Shown here piece by piece: positions 1 through 7,062 of a stretch of 38,337 nt of DNA. A program made the translations under genes and the position numbers. A model generated the notes under the pieces. It had not been told where the DNA came from, did no database searches, and worked only from the letters and a program-made list of their open reading frames with translations. Positions within the stretch are counted from its first letter, which is position 1. The number at the start of each line of letters is the position of its first letter. Origin of the DNA: Bordetella parapertussis (GTDB lineage Bacteria > Pseudomonadota > Gammaproteobacteria > Burkholderiales > SG8-41); contig CAMBSS010000019.1 in NCBI GenBank assembly GCA_945870465.1, positions 1-38,337 of the forward strand. Reading direction: 5' to 3'.

Positions 1-50
1 CGCTTCGCGACGTCGCGCACCAGATCGGCGGGGAAAGAAGTTCCGTTCAT
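1..50 (-). CDS. 5' end of an unidentified gene running off the left edge
   Basis: An ATG at 50-48 on the minus strand opens a frame with 16 visible codons (MNGTSFPADLVRDVAK) and no stop before the window edge. No strong ribosome binding site precedes it. A TATAAT hexamer about 80 bases upstream on the same strand supports real transcription. The fragment is too short to name a family. It is divergent from the dehydrogenase operon. Confidence 0.4.
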   Translation of the reverse strand, partial: MNGTSFPADLVRDVAK

Positions 51-131
51 TGGCTCGGCTGAGGCTTGCGAGATATTCAGGAAACAAAAAACCGCCGGCT
101 GGACTGCTGCGGGCGGCCACGAAAGGCGCAC

Positions 132-162
132 ATTATACCTGCTGACACCCCCTTTAAGACAA
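132..162 (-). promoter_or_regulatory. candidate minus-strand promoter for the gene at the left edge
   Basis: On the minus strand a perfect TATAAT lies at 137-132. TTGTCT at 162-157 (4 of 6 matches to the -35 consensus) is 19 bases upstream. Transcription would start near 125 and give a leader of about 75 bases before the ATG at 50. The call rests on the match alone; the spacing is at the long end. Confidence 0.4.
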
Positions 163-241
163 TGGCCGGCGCCACCCCGGGGCTCACGCCCGCACAGCAG
201 GATTGTGGTTACAATGGCGCAACCTCGCCCGCAGCGCCGCC

Positions 242-1327
242 GTGACCATCTCAGCCACCTTCCAGATCGAATACCTGCAGTTTCTCGACGCGCAGGGCAA
301 GGTCGCGTCAGCGCTGCCGCCGTTCGCCAAAGACCACGAGAAACTGGCAACGCTCTACAAAGCCATGGTTCTGATGCGCACCTACGACGCCAAGGCCATT
401 GCTCTCCAACGCACCGGCCAGCTCGGAACTTACGCATCCATGCTCGGCAAGGAAGCCGTCGAAGCAGGCATAGGCGCGGCAATGGCCAAGGACGACGTGT
501 TCCTGTGCACTTACCGCGAAAACGGCGTGCAGATCATGCGCGGCGTCACCATGCAGGAATTGCTGCTCTACTGGGGCGGCGACGAGCGCGGCAGCGATTT
601 TGCGGTACCGCGCAAGGACTTCCCCGTCTGCATCACCATCGCTTCGCAATGCCTGCACGCAGTGGGTGTCGGATATGCAATGAAGCTGCGCAAACAAAAA
701 CGCGCGGCCGTCTGCATGATAGGCGACGGCGCGACGTCCAAAGGCGATTTCTACGAAAGCCTGAATGCTGCCGGCACCTGGCAATTACCGGTGATTTTTT
801 TCATTACCAACAATCAATGGGCGATCTCGGTGCCGCGTAAAACGCAAAGTGCCGCACAGACCCTCGCTCAAAAGGGAATCGCTGCTGGCATTCCGGGCGC
901 ACAAGTCGACGGCAACGACGTGATCGCCGTGCATCATGTGGTCAACGAAGCGCTTGCCAAAGCGCGCTCGGGCGGCGGGCCGACTGTGATCGAAGCCATC
1001 ACCTACCGCCTCGCGGACCACACCACGGCCGACGATGCCTCGCGTTACCGCCCGCCTGAGGAAGTCGCCGACGCGTGGAAACGCGAACCCATCCTGCGCC
1101 TGCGCAATTACCTTAGCGATACCGGCGCATGGGACAAGGCACGCGAGGAAGCGTTGCTGAAGCAATGCAATGAGCAGGTGCAGGCCGCGGCACAGGCCTA
1201 TATAGATACGCCACCGCCGCCGCTGGATCAAATGTTCGATCATCTGTACGCAACGCTGCCAGCGGCATATTTTGCGCAGCGCGCGGCAATCCTGGAGTCA
1301 GGCAGTGGCCCAGATCACGCTCGTTGA
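242..1327 (+). CDS. pdhA: 2-oxo acid (pyruvate-type) dehydrogenase E1 subunit alpha
   Basis: This is the thiamine-diphosphate subunit of a heterotetrameric 2-oxo acid dehydrogenase, about 361 residues from the chosen start. The cofactor motif is visible as GDGATSKGDFYES followed about 20 residues later by FITNNQWAIS, in the GDG...NN pattern of the family. The HTTADDASRYR segment is the typical C-terminal loop of E1 alpha. I chose the GTG at 242 because the following residues (TISATFQIEYLQFLD) match the usual E1 alpha N-terminus. A TTG at 203 directly after AGGA is the alternative and would add 13 residues. The stop overlaps the start of the E1 beta gene. A pyruvate substrate is favoured, but branched-chain or acetoin substrates cannot be excluded from sequence alone. 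Confidence 0.9.
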   Translation: MTISATFQIEYLQFLDAQGKVASALPPFAKDHEKLATLYKAMVLMRTYDAKAIALQRTGQLGTYASMLGKEAVEAGIGAAMAKDDVFLCTYRENGVQIMRGVTMQELLLYWGGDERGSDFAVPRKDFPVCITIASQCLHAVGVGYAMKLRKQKRAAVCMIGDGATSKGDFYESLNAAGTWQLPVIFFITNNQWAISVPRKTQSAAQTLAQKGIAAGIPGAQVDGNDVIAVHHVVNEALAKARSGGGPTVIEAITYRLADHTTADDASRYRPPEEVADAWKREPILRLRNYLSDTGAWDKAREEALLKQCNEQVQAAAQAYIDTPPPPLDQMFDHLYATLPAAYFAQRAAILESGSGPDHAR

Positions 1328-2285
1328 AGCGGTCAATCTCGCGCTGCATCGCGCGATGGCCGACGATGCCGACGTCGTCGTGCTCGGCCAGGACGTCGGG
1401 CGCGACGGTGGCGTTTTTCGGGCGACCCTGGGCCTGCTCGACAAATTCGGCCCCGAACGCGTGGTCGACACCCCGCTCGCGGAAAACCTGATCGCCGGTA
1501 TGAGCATAGGCATGGCTGCGGAGGGATTGAAGCCGGTCGCCGAAATCCAGTTCTCGGGCTTCTCTTATACGATCATCGACCAGATACTCAATCACGCCGG
1601 TCGCCTGCGCCACCGCACGCGCGGGCGCATGAGTTGCCCTATGGTACTGCGCACGCCCTGCGGCGCCGGCATCCATCCGCCGGAACACCATTCCGAAAGT
1701 CCCGATGCGATGTTCGCGCACATTCCCGGCATCCGCGTCGTCTATCCGTCCTCGCCCCGGCGCGCCTACGGCCTGCTGCTCGCGGCGATACGCGATCCCG
1801 ATCCGGTGGTGTTTCTCGAACCAACGCGTCTCTATCGTTTGTTCAAGGAAGAAGTCGCGGACAACGGCGAAAGCATCGCGCTCGATACCTGCTACACGTT
1901 ACGCGAAGGCACCGATGTGACGCTCGTCACTTGGGGCGCGATGGTTTACGAAACCTTGCAGGTCGCCGACGAACTCGGTGAACTGGGCATCGCAGCAGAA
2001 GTCATCGACGTGGCGACGATCAAGCCGATAGATTTCGACACCATACTGGCATCGGTCGCCAAAACCGGACGCTGCGTGATCGTAACTGAAGCGCCGCGGC
2101 ATTGCAGCGTCGCATCCGAAATCGGCGCAACGCTTGCCGAGCAAGGATTGCTGACCCTGCTCGCCCCGGTGCAGCGCGTGACCGCGCCCGATATCGTCGT
2201 GCCACTATCGCGCCTGGAGCATTATTACCTGCCGAGCAAGCTGCAGATTACCGCTGCAGTGCGCAGAGTTCTTGAATTCGCGTAA
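1305..2285 (+). CDS. pdhB: 2-oxo acid (pyruvate-type) dehydrogenase E1 subunit beta
   Basis: This is the beta partner of the preceding E1 alpha, about 326 residues. Family hallmarks are ITLVEAVNLALHRAM at the N-terminus, VLGQDVGRDGGVFRAT, VVDTPLAENLIAGMSIGMA, the aromatic/His region RTPCGAGIHPPEHHSE, and the C-terminal transketolase domain with VIDVATIKPID and VTEAPRHCSVASEIGA. The GTG at 1305 is preferred over an upstream in-frame start because GGAG lies about 8 bases before it and the protein then begins VAQITLVEAV, as in relatives. It overlaps the alpha gene by 23 bases, which indicates translational coupling. The E2 gene follows after a gap of 182 bases that contains a dispersed repeat. 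Confidence 0.92.
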   Translation: MAQITLVEAVNLALHRAMADDADVVVLGQDVGRDGGVFRATLGLLDKFGPERVVDTPLAENLIAGMSIGMAAEGLKPVAEIQFSGFSYTIIDQILNHAGRLRHRTRGRMSCPMVLRTPCGAGIHPPEHHSESPDAMFAHIPGIRVVYPSSPRRAYGLLLAAIRDPDPVVFLEPTRLYRLFKEEVADNGESIALDTCYTLREGTDVTLVTWGAMVYETLQVADELGELGIAAEVIDVATIKPIDFDTILASVAKTGRCVIVTEAPRHCSVASEIGATLAEQGLLTLLAPVQRVTAPDIVVPLSRLEHYYLPSKLQITAAVRRVLEFA

Positions 2286-2326
2286 TCCGTATTCAAACCA
2301 TCTTAAAACTCTTGCGGAACCGCCGA

Positions 2327-2450
2327 TAAATTCTTTTCAATACCCCCCTTGAGGGGTACGCCGATGAACGCAGATAAATTCAAAAAAACGATAGCAAAAG
2401 ACAGGGAGATTTTTATCGGCGTCAATCGGCGTTTATCGGCGGTTGCTTTT
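2327..2450. repeat. dispersed intergenic repeat, copy A (between E1 beta and E2)
   Basis: The core (about 2330-2372) reads ATTCTTTTCAATACCCCC, then CTTGAGGGGTACGCCGATG and AACGCAGATAAATT. It includes a 6-bp hairpin TACCCC...GGGGTA. The right part (2412-2445) carries three TATCGGCG-like units (ATCGGCGTCAATCGGCG, TTTATCGGCGG). The core recurs at 3604-3645, and both arms resemble the element at 11791-11930. No open frame of its own is credible. Confidence 0.75.
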
Positions 2451-2467
2451 TGGGGTAAAGAAACAAT

Positions 2468-3565
2468 ATGAGAATCTTCAAACTCCCCGATCTCGGCGAA
2501 GGCCTGCAGGAAGCGGAAATCGTCACCTGGCACGTCAAGGCCGGCGACACGGTCGCACTCGATCAGGCGCTCGCCTCAGTCGAGACCGCCAAGGCCATCG
2601 TCGACATTCCCTCGCCGTACGCGGGCAAGATAATGAAGCTCTATGGCAACGAGCACGACGTGGCGCATGTCGGCCAACCGCTGGTCGCTTTTGATGGCGG
2701 CGACGATGACTCCGGAACCGTCGTCGGCAAAATGGAAGTCGGCCAGAAAGTCATCGCCGATGCGCCAGCCGCCGCCACCCCGCTCGCCCATGGCATCAAG
2801 GCGACGCCGGCGGTGCGCGCGCAGGCACGCAAACTCAACATCGATCTCGCGATGGTGACGCCCACTGGCGCCGACGGCCTGATCACCACCAACGACGTGC
2901 AGCGCGCCGCGCGCATACTCGCCGCCATCGGACCGCAGGAACTGTTACGCGGCGTACGCAAGGTCATGGCACAAAGCATGACGCTGGCTCACGCCGAAGT
3001 CGCCTCTGCCACGCTGATGGACGACGCCGACATCAACGCCTGGCCTGCGGGAACCAACATCATGCTGCGTCTAATCCGTGCGCTGGTGGCGGCATGCCGT
3101 GCCGAGCCTTCGCTAAATGCCTGGTATGACAGCCAGGCAGTCGGTCGTCGCTTGCTCAAGAACGTAGACATCGGCATTGCAGTCGATACGCCCGATGGCC
3201 TGCTGGTACCGGTATTGCGCAACGTCGAAACGCGCGAACCTGACGAACTCAAGACAGCATTGACCAAATTGATCCAGGACACGCGCGAGCGCAAGGTGCC
3301 GCCGGAGGACTTGCGCGCCAACACCATCACGCTGTCCAACTTCGGGCCGATCGCCGGTCGTTACGCATCGCCCATCGTGTTGCCGCCGACCGTTGCCATA
3401 GTCGGCGCCGGCAGCGTGCGCAAGGAAGTCGTTGCGGTCGACGACAAGCCTGCCGTGCATCGCGTGCTTCCGCTGTCGGTGACTTTTGATCACCGCGCGG
3501 TGACTGGCGGCGAAGCCGGCCGCTTCATGGCTGCCATGATCGCCGATCTGCAACTTCCAGAATAA
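2468..3565 (+). CDS. pdhC: 2-oxo acid dehydrogenase E2, dihydrolipoamide acyltransferase
   Basis: This is the core acyltransferase of the complex, 365 residues. Residues 1-78 form one lipoyl domain with lipoyl lysine K42 (VETAKAIVDIP). Residues about 108-147 form the E1/E3-binding domain (ATPAVRAQARKLNIDLAMV, then GADGLITTNDVQRA). The catalytic domain fills the rest. The catalytic motif is DHRAVTGGE near residues 341-349: the His is present, but the Asp of the common HxxxDG is Thr. Some bacterial E2 paralogues appear to share the TGGE form, so it is likely a subfamily trait rather than damage. GGGGTAAAG lies about 10 bases before the ATG. No lipoamide dehydrogenase gene follows, so E3 must come from elsewhere. 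Confidence 0.9.
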   Translation: MRIFKLPDLGEGLQEAEIVTWHVKAGDTVALDQALASVETAKAIVDIPSPYAGKIMKLYGNEHDVAHVGQPLVAFDGGDDDSGTVVGKMEVGQKVIADAPAAATPLAHGIKATPAVRAQARKLNIDLAMVTPTGADGLITTNDVQRAARILAAIGPQELLRGVRKVMAQSMTLAHAEVASATLMDDADINAWPAGTNIMLRLIRALVAACRAEPSLNAWYDSQAVGRRLLKNVDIGIAVDTPDGLLVPVLRNVETREPDELKTALTKLIQDTRERKVPPEDLRANTITLSNFGPIAGRYASPIVLPPTVAIVGAGSVRKEVVAVDDKPAVHRVLPLSVTFDHRAVTGGEAGRFMAAMIADLQLPE

Positions 3566-3603
3566 GCATTCCCGCACCAAAACTCAAACGCCCAACGCAG
3601 AGG

Positions 3604-3645
3604 ATTCTTTTCAATACCCCCTTGAGGGGCACACCATGGACGCGC
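3604..3645. repeat. dispersed intergenic repeat, copy B (after E2)
   Basis: ATTCTTTTCAATACCCCC followed by TTGAGGGGCACACCATGGACGC repeats the core of copy A at 2330-2372 with a few changes and one deleted C. The two copies are in the same orientation and bracket the E2 gene. The long right arm of copy A is not recognisable here. Confidence 0.7.
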
Positions 3646-3782
3646 AGGCTCGCAGAGGAAAGCTCATCATCTATTGTGATTCAATCCTGACGCTCTAACT
3701 CCGCGCACCTCAGCGTCCTATGTGTTGAGCGGTTGGTCTGCTTAAGATAGCGCAACACCCATCTAATTGCGAGAGGATCACT

Positions 3783-4262
3783 ATGCCCGACACCAAGCGC
3801 ACCCGCTTTCCCCTGCTGACCGCTGGCGCGATCGAAAAAATGGAAGAAATCCGCCGGGTTCACGCGCTCAACAAACGCGCCGTGCGTCACGGCAAGTCGC
3901 TCGGTGACGCGGTCGGCATGCGCGACCTCGGCATTCATCTGGTGCGCCTCGCTCCCGGCAATGAATCCACCGAATACCACACGCATTCCAGCGACGAGGA
4001 ATTCGTCTACATCCTGTCCGGCCGCGGCATCGCGGAAATCGGCAAACGTAAAATCAAGGTTGGACCGGGGGACTTCATGGGTTTCGCGGCCAATTCATTG
4101 CCGCATACGATGAAAAACCTGTACAAGGAAGATCTCTGCTACCTGATGTGCGGCACGCGCAAGCCCATCGATATCACGGAATATACGCGCAGCCGCAAGC
4201 GCCTCTACAAATTCGACGGCAAGCGCCACACTGTCAAATTCAAGGACGTGCAGGAAAGCTAG
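3783..4262 (+). CDS. small cupin-domain protein
   Basis: A 159-residue single-domain cupin. Cupin motif 1 is visible as EYHTHSSDEEFVYILSGRG (two His and a Glu metal ligands). Motif 2 is KVGPGDFMGFAANSLPHTMKN (the last His ligand). Such proteins bind a divalent metal in a beta barrel and may be enzymes or sugar/acid-binding proteins; the substrate here cannot be read from sequence. GAGAGGA lies 6 bases before the ATG. It stands alone between the repeat-bearing gap after E2 and the convergent selenoprotein gene. There is no signal peptide, so it is cytoplasmic. Confidence 0.85.
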   Translation: MPDTKRTRFPLLTAGAIEKMEEIRRVHALNKRAVRHGKSLGDAVGMRDLGIHLVRLAPGNESTEYHTHSSDEEFVYILSGRGIAEIGKRKIKVGPGDFMGFAANSLPHTMKNLYKEDLCYLMCGTRKPIDITEYTRSRKRLYKFDGKRHTVKFKDVQES

Positions 4263-4326
4263 GCGCCAACGCGTGACTATCCGCGCGCCGCGCCCGCCGT
4301 TTTTTGCCTTGAAGCTTTGCGGGAAT

Positions 4327-4791
4327 TCAGACCTTCGGGTAAGCGGCGAGAAATGCCGGCCACTGTGTCTTGAGATATAGCCGCCTTGCTATGAATTCGT
4401 GCAACGCTTTAGCCTCGCGCGGCGTGCGGAATCCGCGCGTCTCGAGCACCTTCTTGCCTGCAGAATCGAGAAAAACAAAAATCGGCGTGTAGTTGGCCGC
4501 CGCGAGTTTCCGCAGCTCGTCATGCGGAAGATAATTCGACGGCGCTTCCGCCTCGTACACCACGAAGTCCTTCGAGTACAGATTTTTCAGCTCTCCGCCG
4601 GAGAGCTGGCCGGTGATGTACCGGCATTGGCCTCAGTCGGGACTGGTGTAGAACACCAGCACGTGCGTTGATACATTCTGCTGGCTCAATGTCTGCGCCT
4701 TTTTGAACGTATCGACTGCATATGGCAAACCGTATGCCTGCGCCAATCCGCCCCACGCCAGAATCAGTAAAGCAACCGCGAAACGTTTCAT
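4327..4791 (-). CDS. periplasmic thioredoxin-fold protein, probable selenoprotein (UxxC)
   Basis: Reading through one in-frame TGA (4635-4633) gives a 154-residue protein. Residues 1-19 are a signal peptide (MKRFAVALLILAWGGLAQA). A strand HVLVFYTSPD leads to U53-G-Q-C56, exactly where thioredoxin-fold proteins carry the CxxC redox pair. NYTPIFVFLDSAGKKV supplies the cis-Pro loop and next strand, and a C-terminal helix follows. There is no other internal stop, and the frame is protein-like on both sides of the TGA. The start is firm: AAGGAGG lies 5-6 bases before the ATG. Two abutting hairpins directly follow the TGA and could be the SECIS. The protein resembles SoxW/DsbD-like periplasmic reductants. 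Alternatives are a Cys-to-stop pseudogene or a sequencing error. A TATGAT at 4836-4831 could be its -10. Confidence 0.72.
4588..4625 (-). promoter_or_regulatory. candidate bacterial SECIS: two abutting hairpins after the TGA
   Basis: On the minus strand, 7 bases after the TGA, GCCGGT-ACATC-ACCGGC forms a 6-bp hairpin (4625-4609). It is followed without a gap by CAGCTCTCC-GGC-GGAGAGCTG, a perfect 9-bp stem with a GGC loop (4608-4588). The second loop begins 34 bases after the TGA and starts with GG, the feature expected for SelB recognition. Both lie inside coding sequence, as bacterial SECIS elements must. Which hairpin acts, if either, cannot be decided here. Confidence 0.5.
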
Positions 4792-4906
4792 ACAATCCTC
4801 CTTGCATTATTCACCGAAACTACGCTTTGCATCATACAACCTATCCGAAGTTCCACGCGTCCAAGCATATCCGGGCATACCGCCGCGCTGTCCACAATGC
4901 ATCATT

Positions 4907-5015
4907 GCGCCGAGCGCGGATGCGGCGTCGTTTTCGCGTCTGCGCGTTTTACGGGCGCATCGCCCTTGCCCTGGATCCGATGCATCACCCGCCGTGAACC
5001 GCCATCGAACGGCGC
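4907..5015 (-). pseudogene. duplicated 3' remnant of a TauD-like dioxygenase gene
   Basis: These 109 bases match 5109-5217, the 3' end of the intact dioxygenase gene, with two mismatches. In the same frame they encode HYRAPFDGGSRRVMHRIQ and the same C-terminal tail, ending RSAQ-stop instead of RSAR-stop. Just upstream the codons for M-H-Y-R differ only synonymously, and homology then fades. The rest of the 4792-5103 gap shows no other gene. Confidence 0.8.
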
Positions 5016-5103
5016 ACGGTAATGCATTTTGCATGTTGTGGTCTCGGTATAACGCGAGCTCCACTCGCATTAGCCTCGCCCCAACCGCTGCGCTGAAAAT
5101 GTA

Positions 5104-6036
5104 TTACCGCGCCGACCGCGGATGCGGCGTCGTTTTCGCGTCTGCGCGTTTTACCGGCGCATCGCCCTTGCCCTGGATCCGATGCATCACCCGCCGTGAA
5201 CCGCCATCGAACGGCGCCCTATAGTGCATCACGCAGCGGTTGTCCCACATGAGGATATCGCCGACTTTCCACTGGTGATGCCAGGTCAATTGTGGTTGCG
5301 TGGCGTGCGCCCACAACGCATTGAGCAGTTCTTCTGATTCCGCGACCGGCAAACCGTCGATATAAGCATTGGGCCGGCGACCCAGGTAAAGCGCGTTGTA
5401 GCCGGTTTCGGCATGCGTGCGGACTATCGGATGGCTGGGTCCCGGCGCATCGCGCACGTCGGTCACGGGCTTGAAGCCTGCGCGTAAATCGCCCACGCTG
5501 TTGTACGTCATGTCGTGCTTGATGGTCAGGCTCTCCACCCGCCGGCGCAAATCAGCAGGCAGGGTTTCCAGCGCGCGATACATATTGGCGAACCCGGTGT
5601 CGCCGCCTTTGGGCGGGATTTCCAGCGCATACAGGGCGCTGAAAGACAACGGGATGTCGCGATACGAGTTGTCGGAGTGCCACACGACCTCCGCGTCGCG
5701 CAGGACGCCGATCGGCACGCCGTTTTCCATGACGTTGGACACGACGATCACCTCATCATGCGCACGCGCTTTTTCCTTGCCGGTCTTGGCGAGCGGCGCG
5801 CTGTCCAGATCGCCCAGCCGGCGGCCGTGCGCCATCAGTTCCGGATCGCTCAGCGTCTGCCCGCGTATCACGATTACCAGATTATCGAGCCATGCTTTGC
5901 GCACTGCCGCGATGCCCGCATCGTCCAGCGCGCGCAGATCGCCGCAACGCACCTCGGCTCCGAGCGGCGCGGCGGTTGGTATGACTTCAATAGACTGCGA
6001 CTGAACGGTTGTCGCGCGAACCTCTGCTGTTTTCAT
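5104..6036 (-). CDS. TauD/TfdA-family Fe(II)/2-oxoglutarate dioxygenase
   Basis: A 310-residue dioxygenase of the taurine / 2,4-D family. The iron-binding HxD is in VVWHSDNSYRD near residue 119. The distal His is in MWDNRCVMHYRAPFD, and the 2-oxoglutarate-binding Arg is in the following RRVMHR. The substrate is unknown; such enzymes typically hydroxylate sulfonates, aryloxyacids or small acids. GAGG lies 5 bases before the ATG. The deacetylase-family gene ends 18 bases upstream, so the two are probably co-transcribed. The 3' end is duplicated in the next intergenic region. Confidence 0.9.
   Translation of the reverse strand: MKTAEVRATTVQSQSIEVIPTAAPLGAEVRCGDLRALDDAGIAAVRKAWLDNLVIVIRGQTLSDPELMAHGRRLGDLDSAPLAKTGKEKARAHDEVIVVSNVMENGVPIGVLRDAEVVWHSDNSYRDIPLSFSALYALEIPPKGGDTGFANMYRALETLPADLRRRVESLTIKHDMTYNSVGDLRAGFKPVTDVRDAPGPSHPIVRTHAETGYNALYLGRRPNAYIDGLPVAESEELLNALWAHATQPQLTWHHQWKVGDILMWDNRCVMHYRAPFDGGSRRVMHRIQGKGDAPVKRADAKTTPHPRSAR
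5109..5217 (-). repeat. 3' end of the dioxygenase gene, source copy of the 109-bp direct repeat
   Basis: This is the same 109 bases as at 4907-5015, offset by 202 bases, in the same orientation and with two substitutions. The copy lies inside the intact gene and covers its last C-terminal codons, including the catalytic Arg region RRVMHR. Confidence 0.85.
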
Positions 6037-6054
6037 GCGCCCTCTACTTGTTTT

Positions 6055-6936
6055 CTAGCGGCTGCGCTTGGCGCGCGCCTTTTGATACCAGTGCATGATT
6101 TCTTCGCCCGTCCAGAACACCACGCCGGGCTTCTTCTTGAGCGCGGTAAGCACCTGCTCGAAATACCGGATGCGGTATGGCGTGCCTGAAATATACGGAT
6201 GCACCGCGATGGACATGATTTTCGCCCGCGTCGCCGATTCGTCGTAAAGAGTCCCGAAATAATCCATGCAGCGCGTCACGAACTCCTGTGCCGGATGATG
6301 CGCCACTATCATCATCGCGATGTCATTGAGCTCTATGCTGTACGGCAGGCACAGCAGCGGGCCTTTTTTGGTAGTGATCTCCACCGGCTCGTCGTCTATT
6401 GGCCAATCGCAAATGTATTTGATGCCGGCTTCGGCGAGATGCTCCGGCGTATCCAGAGTCTGCGTGAAGCCGGGCCCCAGCCAGCCGACCGGCTGCTTGC
6501 CGGTAAACGCCTTGATGACTTTGACCGCTTTCCTTATCGTCGCGCGCTGATTGGGTTCAAGATGGATAGGACGCTGATCGTACGAGTGCCCCATGAATTC
6601 CCAGCCGGCGTCGAGAGCAGCCTGTGCAATACGCGGATAGTCTTCGCATATGCGCGCGTTGCACGACAGCGAAGGCGTGATCTTCAATCTGTCCAGGGCA
6701 TCTTTCAGCCGCCAGAAACCGACGCGGTTGCCGTATTCGTGCCAGGCCCAGTGCGGCACGTCGGGCAGGCGCGTGATGCCCGTCGGCGGCGGCAGCGCCT
6801 GGCGCGGCATCGGACGCGCTATGTCCCACACTTCGACGTTGACTATGGGCCACACGACCATCCGCACGCCGCGCGGCAGCTTGAGCGGTTTGCGATCGAC
6901 AATCGCGGAATAAGGCAGGCGTTGAGACGGCAGCAT
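6055..6936 (-). CDS. polysaccharide deacetylase-family (PuuE/allantoinase-like) protein
   Basis: A NodB-type fold of about 293 residues. The opening SAIVDRKPLKLPRGVRMVVW with VNVEVWD resembles PuuE-type allantoinase relatives. GHSYDQRPIH provides the His-containing metal site, and the C-terminus has MSIAVHPYISG. These proteins hydrolyse C-N bonds in amides or cyclic amides; the substrate is unknown. I chose the ATG at 6936 because homology-like sequence begins there. An upstream in-frame ATG at 7008 would add 24 residues and overlap the promoter of the divergent Bug gene. No good ribosome site precedes either. It runs into the dioxygenase gene after 18 bases. Confidence 0.82.
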   Translation of the reverse strand: MLPSQRLPYSAIVDRKPLKLPRGVRMVVWPIVNVEVWDIARPMPRQALPPPTGITRLPDVPHWAWHEYGNRVGFWRLKDALDRLKITPSLSCNARICEDYPRIAQAALDAGWEFMGHSYDQRPIHLEPNQRATIRKAVKVIKAFTGKQPVGWLGPGFTQTLDTPEHLAEAGIKYICDWPIDDEPVEITTKKGPLLCLPYSIELNDIAMMIVAHHPAQEFVTRCMDYFGTLYDESATRAKIMSIAVHPYISGTPYRIRYFEQVLTALKKKPGVVFWTGEEIMHWYQKARAKRSR

Positions 6937-6997
6937 GGTGCGTGAATTATAAGAGATTTCCAGCAGGTGCGACGCCGATTTGCGCCCCCTGCGCGCA

Positions 6998-7026
6998 TTG
7001 ATTACCATGCAAAGCAGAAGTATAAA
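6998..7026 (+). promoter_or_regulatory. candidate promoter of the first Bug-type binding protein
   Basis: TTGATT at 6998-7003 and TATAAA at 7021-7026 are separated by 17 bases. Transcription would begin near 7033 and give a 30-base leader containing GGAGGAG before the ATG at 7063. The position in a divergent gap supports it. Confidence 0.5.
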
Positions 7027-7062
7027 TACAACCTGCGCACAAAGATGCGCAATGGAGGAGCA

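Noticed and set aside
4327..4563. Short separate gene starting at MVYEAEAP
   Set aside because: It is the downstream part of the TGA-interrupted thioredoxin-fold gene. The upstream half carries the ribosome site and signal peptide in the same frame.
4807..5070. 87-codon minus-strand frame in the gap before the dioxygenase
   Set aside because: It reads the duplicated dioxygenase 3' end in the wrong frame; the in-frame remnant explains the sequence better.
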